Of a stretch of DNA of 64,000 nt, positions 1 to 8,930 are shown piece after piece. Under the pieces are notes generated by a model. That model searched no databases. It saw only the letters and a list, made by a program, of their open reading frames with translations, and was not told the origin of the DNA. This DNA comes from Hyphomicrobiales bacterium (GTDB taxonomy: Bacteria; Pseudomonadota; Alphaproteobacteria; Rhizobiales; Devosiaceae): assembly GCA_900470445.1 (NCBI GenBank), contig UCAU01000028.1, positions 196-64,195 on the forward strand, in the 5' to 3' direction. Every line of letters starts with the position of its first letter. Position 1 is the stretch's first letter. The translations under genes and the position numbers were made by a program.

Positions 1-411
1 TTCGCCATCGACCACGATCTGGAGCTTGGCGGCCTGGTAAGTGGAGCGGAATAGCGACACTTCATTGAGCGCCAATGCCGTCTGGGTAACGCCCGATGTG
101 CTGAGCACAGTCATGGACAACGGATAGATACGGGTGGCCTGCGCTACTGACAGGCGTTCGGCCAGCGAGTCTTCGGAAAAGACATTCATCAGAAAGCCGA
201 CCGAGCCGAAATTCATGCCATAGACGGGCACGTTGCGGCCCATGGCCTGGTGCAGGGTCTGCAGCATCAGGCCATCGCCGCCAAGCGCCACGATGACGTT
301 GGCCTCGTCTAGCGGGGTATCGCCGTAGCGCTCGCGCAGGCGCGCGGCGGCCGTGTCGGCTTCGGCGGTGCCGTTGGTTACAAAGCCAACCCGATCTGTC
401 TGGACGCTCAA
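1..411 (-). CDS. nadK: NAD kinase (3' part missing)
   Basis: Phosphorylates NAD to NADP in the cytoplasm. The translation begins with a short strand, then shows the glycine-rich ALGGDGLML motif of the NAD/diacylglycerol kinase fold, followed by YGMNFGSVGFL, which is the family's nucleotide-binding segment. The window edge removes the C-terminal half; 137 codons are present of a usual 255 or so. I chose a TTG start at 409-411 because GGAGAA stands six to seven bases upstream and the protein then begins like other rhizobial NadKs. An in-frame ATG at 454-456 is the alternative. It lies 84 bases downstream of the metallophosphatase gene on the same strand, so the two may be cotranscribed. Confidence 0.93.
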   Translation of the reverse strand, partial: MSVQTDRVGFVTNGTAEADTAAARLRERYGDTPLDEANVIVALGGDGLMLQTLHQAMGRNVPVYGMNFGSVGFLMNVFSEDSLAERLSVAQATRIYPLSMTVLSTSGVTQTALALNEVSLFRSTYQAAKLQIVVDGE

Positions 412-495
412 TTTGTATTCTCCGGCAGGGCAGTTGGCGCGTTCGGGCCGTAGCATAGAAGCCAAAACGCTGCCAGACGCAACGCCGATGGTGCG

Positions 496-1314
496 TTACT
501 CGGCCGGGCCGTGCGCGGTGGCCGTGAGCAGGTGGGGGACCTCGCCGGGGACGAGGCGAATGGCCGTCAGCCTGCCGGTGGCATAGGCGCCAGTGTCGAT
601 GCAGATGCGGCCGGGCGAAATATAGGGCTCGGCGGCGGGCGTGTGGCCATGCACCACCAACAGGTTGGGCGGCCAAGGGGCCGTGTTGGTGGGGTCATAG
701 CGCATCCATTGCAGGATATCGTCGCTTTGCTGGTCGAGCGGTACATCCGGCTTCATGCCGGCATGCACCAGCACAACGCCGGGCAGGCTGAGCGAGACGG
801 GCAGGCCCTTCAGAAATTCCAAATGGTTGAAGGGAATGTGGCTGCGCAGGTGGCCAATGCGCGCCTGGACTGTCGCGGTGGTAAAGCCGGCCATCGGCAC
901 GCCATAGGATTGCAGGGTTTCGGCGGCCCCGAGCTTGAGCCATTGCGCGCCGGCCACCGGGTTGTTGCAATAGGCGAGCATGAGTTCTTCGTGATTGCCG
1001 GCCAGGCAAATGCGGCGCACGCCCGGAGGCGGGGGCGACAGCAAATGGTCGATAACGCCGGCCGAATTAGCGCCGCGATCGACATAGTCGCCGAGATAAA
1101 CCAGCCAGATTTCACCACCCGCCCCGGCAGCATCGTCCAGGATCATCTGCTCGAGGTGTTGCAATTCGGGCAGGCAGCCGTGGATATCGCCAATGGCGTA
1201 GACGGCGGCGGGCCATTGCTGGGCGACCAGGCGTTCACGCCCGTGCGGCGCCGGATCGGGCTGGCGCTGCGGCAACAGGCGCCGTAACAGCGAAAGCATG
1301 CTTGCCTGCGGCAT
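496..1314 (-). CDS. Metallophosphoesterase (serine/threonine phosphatase / ApaH-like)
   Basis: Dinuclear-metal phosphatase of the PPP superfamily. The signature blocks are in order: GDIHG (residues 42-46), GDYVDRG (75-81) and GNHEE (106-110), followed by a VHAGM segment and a late VHGHTP motif that supply metal-binding histidines. The length of 272 residues fits bacterial PrpA/ApaH-like enzymes, which remove phosphate from proteins or cleave diadenosine tetraphosphate; the sequence alone does not tell which. The first ~30 residues before the metallophosphatase fold are basic and variable, so a start slightly downstream is possible. It is the upstream partner of nadK on the same strand. Confidence 0.9.
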   Translation of the reverse strand: MPQASMLSLLRRLLPQRQPDPAPHGRERLVAQQWPAAVYAIGDIHGCLPELQHLEQMILDDAAGAGGEIWLVYLGDYVDRGANSAGVIDHLLSPPPPGVRRICLAGNHEELMLAYCNNPVAGAQWLKLGAAETLQSYGVPMAGFTTATVQARIGHLRSHIPFNHLEFLKGLPVSLSLPGVVLVHAGMKPDVPLDQQSDDILQWMRYDPTNTAPWPPNLLVVHGHTPAAEPYISPGRICIDTGAYATGRLTAIRLVPGEVPHLLTATAHGPAE

Positions 1315-1444
1315 TGGCGATTAACTCCGGCACTTCACGGCCGCTGAACTTGGCTGCCTTGGGGCGCCGACTCAAGCGCTCAACCAAAGGTTGATCGCGC
1401 AGACGCTACAGCCAAAGCGTTACCGATGACTGAGCAGGCAAGGA

Positions 1445-2032
1445 TCAGATTGTGCGCAAACGGCCGGAGCCATCGAACAGGCCGTTATCGGCGGCGCCGT
1501 GGGCTTCGCGAGGCCCCTTAAGAGGCGACAGCGATTGCCGCAGCCGCTCGGCCGCCGCCGCGATGCGGTTCAATCGGATCGTCGCAACCAATTGCCCGAT
1601 GGCAGCGGCACCGGCGGCGAAAGCGGCGAGCCACATCGGCCAAGCCTGCATGGTCAGCGCGATGGTCAGCAGGGCCAGGGTGACAAGACCACAGGCGGCC
1701 AGCCAGGCAGACTTGCGCTTGACGGCCGTATGCCAGATTCCCGGATCGGCGAAGCGCCAGCCGACGCCGTAGATATCGGAGGCGAGCAGGGCGCCGCGGC
1801 CCATGGCGTTGTAGAAGTAGAAGGTGCCGGAGCGGTCGGCGGCCAGATATTCCGCCAGCACAGGTTCGGCGACGACACTACGGAACCCGTCGCCATCGGT
1901 GAAGCTGACTTCGGCAAAGACCTGGTAAAGCTGCTTTTCGGCGCTGAGTTGCGTTGCTTCGATCGTTCCACGTTTCACCGTGAAGTCCGAGCCCGCATCG
2001 AACGCTGCCGCCATCGCCATCCCGTTCACCAT
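1445..2032 (-). CDS. Hypothetical membrane protein
   Basis: I do not recognise a named family. The protein has a soluble N-terminal part of about 110 residues, then two adjacent hydrophobic segments (WLAACGLVTLALLTIALTM and WPMWLAAFAAGAAAIGQLV), and a short basic, probably cytoplasmic tail. The open frame extends to 2131, but the extra N-terminal residues are arginine- and cysteine-rich and look untranslated. I therefore begin at the ATG ending at 2032; a second ATG at 2020 follows closely and is equally possible. It is a single gene, separated from the phosphatase gene by 130 bases. Confidence 0.6.
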   Translation of the reverse strand: MVNGMAMAAAFDAGSDFTVKRGTIEATQLSAEKQLYQVFAEVSFTDGDGFRSVVAEPVLAEYLAADRSGTFYFYNAMGRGALLASDIYGVGWRFADPGIWHTAVKRKSAWLAACGLVTLALLTIALTMQAWPMWLAAFAAGAAAIGQLVATIRLNRIAAAAERLRQSLSPLKGPREAHGAADNGLFDGSGRLRTI

Positions 2033-2244
2033 GAAAAGCGCCAGTTTGGCGCGCCGGGAACATCTCACGACGCGACATCTAGCCGCTTTATATGAAGGTT
2101 GTGCGACAATAGCCAAACGCGCCGCCCGCACAAGCGGGCATGCAACGTGCGAGGCATGTTTTTTGGGGAGTGCGCGGGCGCGGCTCAGCCAGCGACGCGG
2201 AGCCCCGCGAAGCCGGAAGTGCTGAGATCGGCAGCCCTAGATAT

Positions 2245-2445
2245 TCAGGGGGCAGCGAAAGCCGGCATTTCTACCGGCGCCTGCTGCTGAAGCGGCCTGT
2301 TGAGGCGCTCGGCGAGTTCGTCGGCGTCCTGCATGTTCAGGCCCACGGTCGGTACCCCATCGATCAGAGCGGGGGAGTCCGTTTCCACGTCATAGACAGT
2401 CCAGGTAATTTCACATTCCGCACGGATATCATAGCGATCAGCCAT
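2245..2445 (-). CDS. Small hypothetical protein (66 aa)
   Basis: A short acidic protein without a signal peptide or membrane segment. The case for it being real is an AGGGGATC ribosome site nine bases before the ATG, an amino-acid composition typical of a small folded domain (alternating hydrophobic positions in residues 8-22), and no better frame on the opposite strand. No family is recognised. It stands alone before an AT-richer stretch of about 660 bases. Confidence 0.5.
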   Translation of the reverse strand: MADRYDIRAECEITWTVYDVETDSPALIDGVPTVGLNMQDADELAERLNRPLQQQAPVEMPAFAAP

Positions 2446-3108
2446 GGTCTTGATCCCCTGCGCCGCGAGAAAACTGTATTTCCGGGATCGAGCGCAGGCA
2501 ATACAAAAATAGAGTTCTACTGACTATTTTTGTGTTGTTATTGGATGTGGAGGAATTGGAGTTATTCAATTTGTATTGTTGAATCCGTGGAAGTGCAGGG
2601 ATTCTATTTTATCAGTATTGCGGTTTGCCGCCGGATGTTTCGTCCTGCATTGGTTCGCAGCGTGGTTTCGGAAAGGGGCAAGCAGGGCATCGCAGCTAAA
2701 TGGCTGTTTGTTCGAGTTGTGATCGCCGTTTGTTCCTAGCGCGTCATAAAACGGTCATGTAAAACCGCGCCATTTTGCACAGCCGTGCAAGCAGACCCAT
2801 CGTCTGGTTTGAGTCGTTCAGATTGGCAATTTCGGGAAAATGGGCGGGCAGCACCCGGTTGCGGCGGAAGAATGCTGCCCGTCGACGTCAGTCGATTTCG
2901 ATATCGCTTATCGACCCCAAACAATACTTAGCGCAACCCCGAAGATCCGGCTATATCGGGGCGATCACATTTGTATTCCTATTGTAAATTTGAAATACGG
3001 TTTGGAGTGATTGATGATCGCAAATAAATCGTCATTTTTGTGTAGGGATATGCCTATGCTGGTCCAGATTTATTTAGGTATCTGATTATCATGTTTGTTT
3101 TTCAAGTG
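2446..3108. other. 663-bp AT-rich intergenic stretch
   Basis: Base composition is clearly lower in GC than the flanks. Only short frames without ribosome sites or protein-like composition occur. I see no RNA gene, repeat or mobile-element remnant. It separates the small gene ending leftward from the GMC oxidoreductase, whose 3' end is at 3109. Confidence 0.5.
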
Positions 3109-4677
3109 TCAGTGCGCCGATAGGCTGGCCGCCAACCGGTAGGCCAGGCAGGCCAATGTCAGCATTGGATTGGCGCTGCCGGCGCTGGGGAAAACCGACG
3201 GGGACAGGATATGGGCGTTGGGAATGGCGTGGCAGCGCAGATTTATGTCGACCACGGAGTTGCGCTGGTCGCTGCCCATTCGGGTGCTGCCGGATGGATG
3301 GTAGACATCGCGGAACAGGCTTGGATCTTCGATCGGCGCATCGGCGGCAAGGCTCCAGTCGATCGCGCAGGCAGAGGATAGCGCTCGATCCTGCCAAAAG
3401 CGGCGATAGACGCCAAGGGCATGCGAGGTGGTTCGCAGATCGACCTCGCCAGTCGACCAGTCGATATGCGCCTTGGGTACGCCCATGGCATCGAGTTGAT
3501 GGGAAAGCCGGATGCGGTTGCCCCCGTTCGGCAATTGCTCGATGCGAATTTCGGCCGCGATGCGAATGCTGTCGGGCAGCAACCAATCGGGATGGAAGGT
3601 CCGCCACAGCCCGGCATGCACTATTGCCGCGCTGGAGGCCAGCATTGTGCCGACCCGGGCGTTCCGGCGGTCGACGCGCCGGCGTAGTCCGTCGCGCACG
3701 AGGTTGAGTGGGTTGGATTCAAAGTCGAGTCGCAGGCACATATAGGCGCTGCCGATAGTGGCCGCTTGCTGGACCTGGGGGGAGACTTCAAAATGGGCCG
3801 CGCGGCGCAGCCCCTGGCTCCGGGTATGTCCAATCAGATACGAGATCATGGCGGGGCTGAAGCGGCGCACACTGCCGATATCCATGGCCAGATGATCGAC
3901 GAAATGATTGCCCACGGCTTCGTTGCCATGAAATGCGTGATCGTTGGACCGCCGCTTCATCAGCAGCAACAGTCGGGTGCTTTCAATGGTGCCGGCGGCA
4001 ATGATGAATTCGGTCGCCATAACGGTGATGCTGCGCTGATGATCGCCACTGGCCCGGGCCGAGCGGACGCAGCCGCGTTCTTCATCCAGGTCGAAATTGG
4101 TCACCGTGGCGCCCGAATAAACCGCCAGGTTCTTGCTCGCCTGCAGTTCTGCTTCCAGCAGCAGAAAGACGTTGCGCCGCCGGAAGGAGACGATCTTGGG
4201 AGAGCGGCAATGCACGTCCTCATCGGCATCGGCGCCGGCAAGCGCGGTTGGATGAAGCTGGGGCAGTCCCTCGTAATTGGCACCGCCGGATAATGCGAAC
4301 AGGCGCTCGACATCGGGCAAATGGCGGTAGATTTCGCCGTGGCTGATCGGCCATGCGGGCAGGCCCGCATAGGGGCGGGCCGACACATCGTGCTCGGTAA
4401 GCGGTATCAGGCGGCCGCCCCACAGGTCGGACGTGCCGCCCAGGCCGCGCTTGCGGCCGACGAGGGGGCCGCGATAGTTGAGCGCGCCGGTCTCGACTGC
4501 GTTGAGATCATCGAGACCCGGGGCAATGGGCCCGCTCTCGAGCAGCACCACCTTCTTACCGCTTCGTGCCAGGCTGCTTGCGGCTATGAGTCCGGCGGGG
4601 CCGGCGCCGATGACGCAAATATCGGCGGCAACCTGGACTGATAGGTTCGGCGCATCTGCAAGATTGACCAGCGTCAC
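3109..4677 (-). CDS. GMC-family FAD-dependent oxidoreductase
   Basis: Flavoenzyme expected to oxidise an alcohol or sugar hydroxyl. The N-terminus carries the Rossmann dinucleotide motif GAGPAG at residues 24-29, followed by the LLESG end of the second strand. The C-terminus has the GMC signature: YHPSGSTRMG with the catalytic-type histidine at about 460, and SANPMLT with asparagine at about 503. The length of 522 residues is normal. I start at GTG 4675-4677 because a perfect GGGAGG lies five bases before it; the frame is open to an ATG at 4716 without a good site. No signal peptide is visible, so it is probably cytoplasmic. The substrate cannot be inferred. Upstream, 280 bases separate it from a divergent small gene. 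Confidence 0.85.
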   Translation of the reverse strand: MTLVNLADAPNLSVQVAADICVIGAGPAGLIAASSLARSGKKVVLLESGPIAPGLDDLNAVETGALNYRGPLVGRKRGLGGTSDLWGGRLIPLTEHDVSARPYAGLPAWPISHGEIYRHLPDVERLFALSGGANYEGLPQLHPTALAGADADEDVHCRSPKIVSFRRRNVFLLLEAELQASKNLAVYSGATVTNFDLDEERGCVRSARASGDHQRSITVMATEFIIAAGTIESTRLLLLMKRRSNDHAFHGNEAVGNHFVDHLAMDIGSVRRFSPAMISYLIGHTRSQGLRRAAHFEVSPQVQQAATIGSAYMCLRLDFESNPLNLVRDGLRRRVDRRNARVGTMLASSAAIVHAGLWRTFHPDWLLPDSIRIAAEIRIEQLPNGGNRIRLSHQLDAMGVPKAHIDWSTGEVDLRTTSHALGVYRRFWQDRALSSACAIDWSLAADAPIEDPSLFRDVYHPSGSTRMGSDQRNSVVDINLRCHAIPNAHILSPSVFPSAGSANPMLTLACLAYRLAASLSAH

Positions 4678-4955
4678 GCTCGCCTCCCAAGGCGTTCTTC
4701 GAATTGCTCGCCTCAAAAAAGATCAAGCCGCAGAAGAATTATCTGCTCACGCCTTCGCCAAAACGTCCAGTCTTGTGACAGTTGTGTAACGGAATATACT
4801 TTGCATTGCAGGTATTCATCCAGAGCATTTGTTGGAAAGACTCGCGACAACTTTCTCAAGCGCGAATAGTGTTTTTGTTGAGTGGCCGCAGGATGATGCA
4901 GTAAAGTACGGTAGCGTCTATCGCCGGAATGAAATGCAACTGGGAGAGATGACAA

Positions 4956-5288
4956 TTGGGCGGCGGCTATGCCTGGACCGATGACGAGGATCATGTCGCC
5001 GTGGACGCGGTGACCGTCAGTATCGGCAGCGATACGCGTATTCTCAAGATTGCCGGACTGGAATTCGGGACGCCCAGCGCCTGGGTCTATTGGCCGGCGA
5101 CCCTGCACCAGGGCGAACCGATCGAACCGCGGACGGAGGGACCATTCGAGGATGTCGGCGTGGCGCTCGACTATGCCGAGCAGATGTCGGATCTCTACGG
5201 TTTCAAGCGCGTTGTCGTCGTCTTGCAGGACATTGCGCTGTGGCGGCGGGAATGGGGGGCGCTGGACGGACGGCTCGATGGGCGCTGA
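4956..5288 (+). CDS. Hypothetical protein (110 aa)
   Basis: Unrecognised small soluble protein, acidic, with an alternating strand/helix pattern (a VVVVLQDIALW strand near the end). It starts at TTG 4956 because GGGAG lies about ten bases upstream; an upstream in-frame ATG is cut off by a TGA codon. It ends three bases before the stop of the convergent EEP-family gene. Confidence 0.6.
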   Translation: MGGGYAWTDDEDHVAVDAVTVSIGSDTRILKIAGLEFGTPSAWVYWPATLHQGEPIEPRTEGPFEDVGVALDYAEQMSDLYGFKRVVVVLQDIALWRREWGALDGRLDGR

Positions 5289-5291
5289 CTT

Positions 5292-6251
5292 TTAGTTTGC
5301 GGGCGTCGCTAGTGCAGTCGCGAAGCCGACATGGGCCAGCAGGCCGCGATGGTTCGAGCCGAAATTGGATGGTATGGCGCCTATCTCGTCGATGCGCAAT
5401 CCGCCGCGGGTGAACATGTTGTCGATCGGTATGCCCCATTCGCCCAGCCGCACTGGCCAGGTCGAAGGATAGCGGGGCGGGGGCATCAATTGGTTGCGGT
5501 TGACGAACTGACGGACGCTGCGCGACCAGGGCGCGCTGTTAAAATCGCCGGTCAGCAGAATTGGGCCGTCGATCTGTCGCAGCACGTGGCTGATTTCCCA
5601 AAGTTCATCGATGGACATGCCATCGAAATAGGGCTTGCTCAGGTGCAGTGCGACGATGGTCACGGAGCGGCCGTTGATCGTCGTCCGGGCCGTTATCAGG
5701 CGCTCGCGCTGCATGGGGCCGAGCAGGTGCATCTGGCCATTGACCAATGGCGTGCGCGAAAACAGCGACAAATCGCAGGTCAGGGTATCAGTGCAGCCAA
5801 TGCGATAAGGGAAAGTGGTGGCAAGGCGCTCCAGCGAACGCTCGATGCCAGGGGTCTCCATGATCACGGCAACATCGGGCGCCTGCTCGATCATGTAATC
5901 GGCAACGTCCTGGCCGCGTTCCGATGTTGCCAGGACATTGAAACTCATCACTGTAAACCCATTGGGATCAATGGCTTCGGCCAGTTGCGACCGTGTTTCC
6001 TGCTGCTGGTGGATGAGATAGGCGCCTTGGCCAATGCTGACGAGGATCAGCGCGAGCACGAGAACGCCGCGCCAGCGGGCGCCCAGCATGAAGAGCACGA
6101 TCGGCAGGGCCAGACACGCCGCCGCTAGATGAAAGCGCAGCGATTGCAGTACATCCGGATTGGGGACTGGCAGGTCAAAGCTCGCCGCGGCGAGGCCAAG
6201 CATGGCCAGAGCCGCCAGTATGGTGACGGCACCGCGAAGCTCAAGTTTCAT
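5292..6251 (-). CDS. Endonuclease/exonuclease/phosphatase (EEP) family membrane protein
   Basis: Three hydrophobic helices occupy about the first 90 residues. They are followed by an EEP domain that starts at FTVMSFNVLAT and contains VIMETPG (the metal-binding glutamate region), a TIVALHLSKP histidine segment, GDFNSAPWS (catalytic aspartate and asparagine) and a late SNHRGLLA segment with the final histidine. This layout of a membrane anchor plus an extracytoplasmic phosphodiesterase-like domain is common in alphaproteobacteria, but the substrate is unknown. I start at the ATG ending 6251; a GTG 21 bases upstream is in frame and neither has a strong ribosome site. Confidence 0.8.
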   Translation of the reverse strand: MKLELRGAVTILAALAMLGLAAASFDLPVPNPDVLQSLRFHLAAACLALPIVLFMLGARWRGVLVLALILVSIGQGAYLIHQQQETRSQLAEAIDPNGFTVMSFNVLATSERGQDVADYMIEQAPDVAVIMETPGIERSLERLATTFPYRIGCTDTLTCDLSLFSRTPLVNGQMHLLGPMQRERLITARTTINGRSVTIVALHLSKPYFDGMSIDELWEISHVLRQIDGPILLTGDFNSAPWSRSVRQFVNRNQLMPPPRYPSTWPVRLGEWGIPIDNMFTRGGLRIDEIGAIPSNFGSNHRGLLAHVGFATALATPAN

Positions 6252-6540
6252 CGTGACCGCTCGGGATTGCACTGGGATATATTCACCGCGCCAATAGCGA
6301 TGCTTTGCCCGTGCCGGTCAATACACTTGGCGCTACTGGCCAGGTGGGCCGAGGGGGCAGCGCTTTCCGCTGCAGGGACACTGCCCCTCTCCGCCGCTTA
6401 TCCCACACGGACAGGATGAGGAGCCGGGTCGTTTTCCTATTGGAGTGCTGCTGTTGCCGGACAAGCTGATGTTCAAGTGCCGCGACGGCGGCCGCGTTCG
6501 GCGTCCAAGCCGTGTGGATCAAGGTACCAATGATGGAAAA

Positions 6541-6616
<76 letters not shown>

Positions 6617-6911
6617 GCGCGATGCCATCTAGCATCGAAGGGGCTCATGGGCAACGGGGTTGATTGGAAGCGCCACGTTGTGTCCGTGATAGCATCTGGC
6701 TCAGATGCAAAAATGGCTGGTTATCCGTAGGGCTGCGTAGGGCGTTGCCCGTAGGCTTAACGTAAACAAGCTGTTGAAATTCCTGTTTCTTCTTTTCGGA
6801 CCTAAGAGTGTAGGCCAGTTCAATTCTGGGTAGTCCGATGTTGAAGCGTTTTGATGGGCCTGGACGACCAATCTGCCGATTCAGAATGACGCGCCGCGCC
6901 AGTGTGCGGTC

Positions 6912-7787
6912 ATGAGACGGCGGATTTTGCGACCGGTCGCGTTCCGGCCGGTGCGGCGCGGGCCGCCAGCTTTGCCGGTGCGGATTTATCCGCGATTTGA
7001 ATCGGTGGAAATCGGCGGGCTGCCGGTGGCGCGGCTTGATCGCAAGCAGACGGCGCGGCTGTTGATCGATCTGGCGGTGAAATATCGCCGCCGCGACCGG
7101 CCCTGGATTGCCACCAGCATCAATGGGCAGGTGCTGTCTGAGGCGGCGCGCCAGCCGGCCTTGCGCGAGGCGGTGCGCTTTGCCGATGTGATCAGTTGTG
7201 ACGGCCAGCCGCTAGTGATGGCCAGCCGACAGGTGACCGGCTTTGCGCTGCCGGAGCGGGTGGCGACGACCGATCTGTTTCACGACGTGGTGGCGGCGGC
7301 GCGTGAGCGGGTGGTCAGCATGTATTTCCTGGGCGGCACCGAGGGTGAGAATGCGCGGGCAGTGGCGGCGGTGCGGGACAGCTATCCGCATCTGCGCATT
7401 GTGGGGCAGGGGCACGGTTATCGTACGCATCGGCAGTGGATAAGCGTGGTGCGCGATATCGACCGGCTCGGGCCCGACATTGTCTGGCTGGGGCTAGGCG
7501 TGCCGCGCGAGCAGGAATTCTATATGCGGTTTGCCCATGCCATGCCCAATGTCGGGCTGATCAAGACCAGTGGCGGGCTGTTCAATTTCCTCTCCGCTTC
7601 GGCCGCGCGGGCGCCGCAATGGATGCAGGATAATGGCCTGGAATGGGTCTACCGCATGGGCCGCGAGCCCCGGCGGCTGCTGTTCCGGTATCTCACCACC
7701 AGTCCGCATGCGGCCATGCTGATGCTGACGCGCCAGAAATGGGGCAAGGGCATTGCCGAGCTGGGCGAGCGCATTGACCGTTGGTGA
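6912..7787 (+). CDS. WecG/TagA/CpsF family glycosyltransferase (GT26)
   Basis: Transfers a sugar to a lipid-linked precursor in surface-polysaccharide synthesis. Residues ~20-230 match the family layout: INGQVLSEAAR, FADVISCDGQPLVMASR with the family's conserved aspartate, MYFLGGTEGENARAV, HLRIVGQGHGY, DIVWLGLGVPREQEF, and a GLFNFLSASAARAPQWM segment rich in family residues. The basic first 20 residues and amphipathic tail suggest peripheral membrane association. It is well away from the exo cluster, so the pathway it serves is not shown by its neighbours. Confidence 0.9.
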   Translation: MRRRILRPVAFRPVRRGPPALPVRIYPRFESVEIGGLPVARLDRKQTARLLIDLAVKYRRRDRPWIATSINGQVLSEAARQPALREAVRFADVISCDGQPLVMASRQVTGFALPERVATTDLFHDVVAAARERVVSMYFLGGTEGENARAVAAVRDSYPHLRIVGQGHGYRTHRQWISVVRDIDRLGPDIVWLGLGVPREQEFYMRFAHAMPNVGLIKTSGGLFNFLSASAARAPQWMQDNGLEWVYRMGREPRRLLFRYLTTSPHAAMLMLTRQKWGKGIAELGERIDRW

Positions 7788-7904
7788 CGGTGGCTGGAAC
7801 TATTTTTCTGCGTTTTCTCGCCATGGCGCACATTCAAACGCCATCTGATCGCGCCTCGGCTTTTCTATAACGCGTCTTGTTCTCGGGGGAGACGAATGTG
7901 CCTC

Positions 7905-7927
7905 AAGCCCTTGCGTAGCAAGGGTTT
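7905..7927 (+). terminator. Hairpin downstream of the WecG-type gene
   Basis: CCCTTGC at 7908-7914 and GCAAGGG at 7918-7924 pair perfectly around a three-base loop, with AA/TT pairs outside and a short T run after. It lies 120 bases after the glycosyltransferase stop and 95 bases before cysD. It could be a weak terminator or an operator; sequence alone does not decide. Confidence 0.35.
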
Positions 7928-8019
7928 CCGCCATTTTCCGGCTTGATGCTGCCGCGTTCCGGGCCTAACCAATCAGCCTAAGCGAGTGCCGTGTTGAGCG
8001 GCTATGGAGCATAGCTGCT

Positions 8020-8928
8020 GTGACCAGCAATCGACTGACGCATCTGCAGACCCTGGAAGCCGAGAGCATCGAAATCCTGCGCGAAGTCGCGGCCAGTTTC
8101 GAGCGTCCGGTGATGATGTATTCCATCGGCAAGGATTCCAGCGTCCTGCTGCATTTGGCGCGCAAGGCGTTCTATCCGTCCAAAATTCCGTTCCCGCTGC
8201 TGCATGTCGATACGACGTGGAAGTTCCGCGAGATGATCGCCTTTCGCGACAAGATGGCCGAGGATTACGGCTTCGATCTCATCACCCACACCAATGCCGA
8301 TGGTGTGCGCGACAATATCAATCCGTTCGACCATGGCTCCTCGCGCTATACCGACATCATGAAGACTGCTGCCCTGCGGCAGGCGCTTAATGCCGGCCAG
8401 TACGATGCGGCCATTGGCGGGGCAAGGCGCGACGAGGAAAAGTCCCGTGCCAAGGAACGCGTGTTTTCCCATCGCAATGCCGGCCATGCGTGGGACCCCA
8501 AGAACCAGCGGCCCGAGCTGTGGCGGGTGTTCAATACACGCCTCAATCCGGGCGAGAGCATGCGCGTGTTCCCGCTGTCGAACTGGACCGAGCTGGACAT
8601 CTGGACCTACATTTATTCGGAAAATATCCCGATCGTGCCGCTGTATTTTGCCCGCGAACGGCCGGTGGTGGAGCGTTTTGGCACGCTGCTGATGGTCGAT
8701 GACGACCGCATGCCGCTGGGCAAGGATGAAGTGCCGCGGCATGAGCTGGTGCGGTTCCGTACGCTGGGTTGCTATCCGCTGACCGGTGCGATGCGATCGA
8801 CAGCGACGAGCCTGCCCGAAATCATCATGGAAATGCAGGCGAGCCGCACCTCGGAGCGCGAGGGACGCCTGATCGACAGCGATCAGGTCGGCTCGATGGA
8901 AAAGAAGAAGCAGGAAGGCTATTTCTGA
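8020..8928 (+). CDS. cysD: Sulfate adenylyltransferase subunit 2
   Basis: Catalyses ATP + sulfate to adenylyl sulfate (APS), the first step of sulfate assimilation, as the catalytic subunit with CysN. The 302-residue length is typical. The PP-loop motif is in [13 protein letters not shown] near residue 33, followed by the family blocks [25 protein letters not shown] and the C-terminal PLTGA segment. I use GTG 8020 as start, giving the standard N-terminus MTSNRLTHL; a GGAG is about 11 bases away. The gene is two bases ahead of cysNC, so they form an operon. No riboswitch-like structure was found in the 230-base leader. Confidence 0.95.
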   Translation: MTSNRLTHLQTLEAESIEILREVAASFERPVMMYSIGKDSSVLLHLARKAFYPSKIPFPLLHVDTTWKFREMIAFRDKMAEDYGFDLITHTNADGVRDNINPFDHGSSRYTDIMKTAALRQALNAGQYDAAIGGARRDEEKSRAKERVFSHRNAGHAWDPKNQRPELWRVFNTRLNPGESMRVFPLSNWTELDIWTYIYSENIPIVPLYFARERPVVERFGTLLMVDDDRMPLGKDEVPRHELVRFRTLGCYPLTGAMRSTATSLPEIIMEMQASRTSEREGRLIDSDQVGSMEKKKQEGYF

Positions 8929-8930
8929 CA

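Noticed and set aside
511..1287. 258-codon frame opposite the metallophosphatase
   Set aside because: The opposite strand has three ordered metal-binding motifs; this frame has none.
7788..8019. Riboswitch ahead of cysD
   Set aside because: Apart from one small hairpin, no SAM- or other sulfur-linked riboswitch core could be drawn in the leader.
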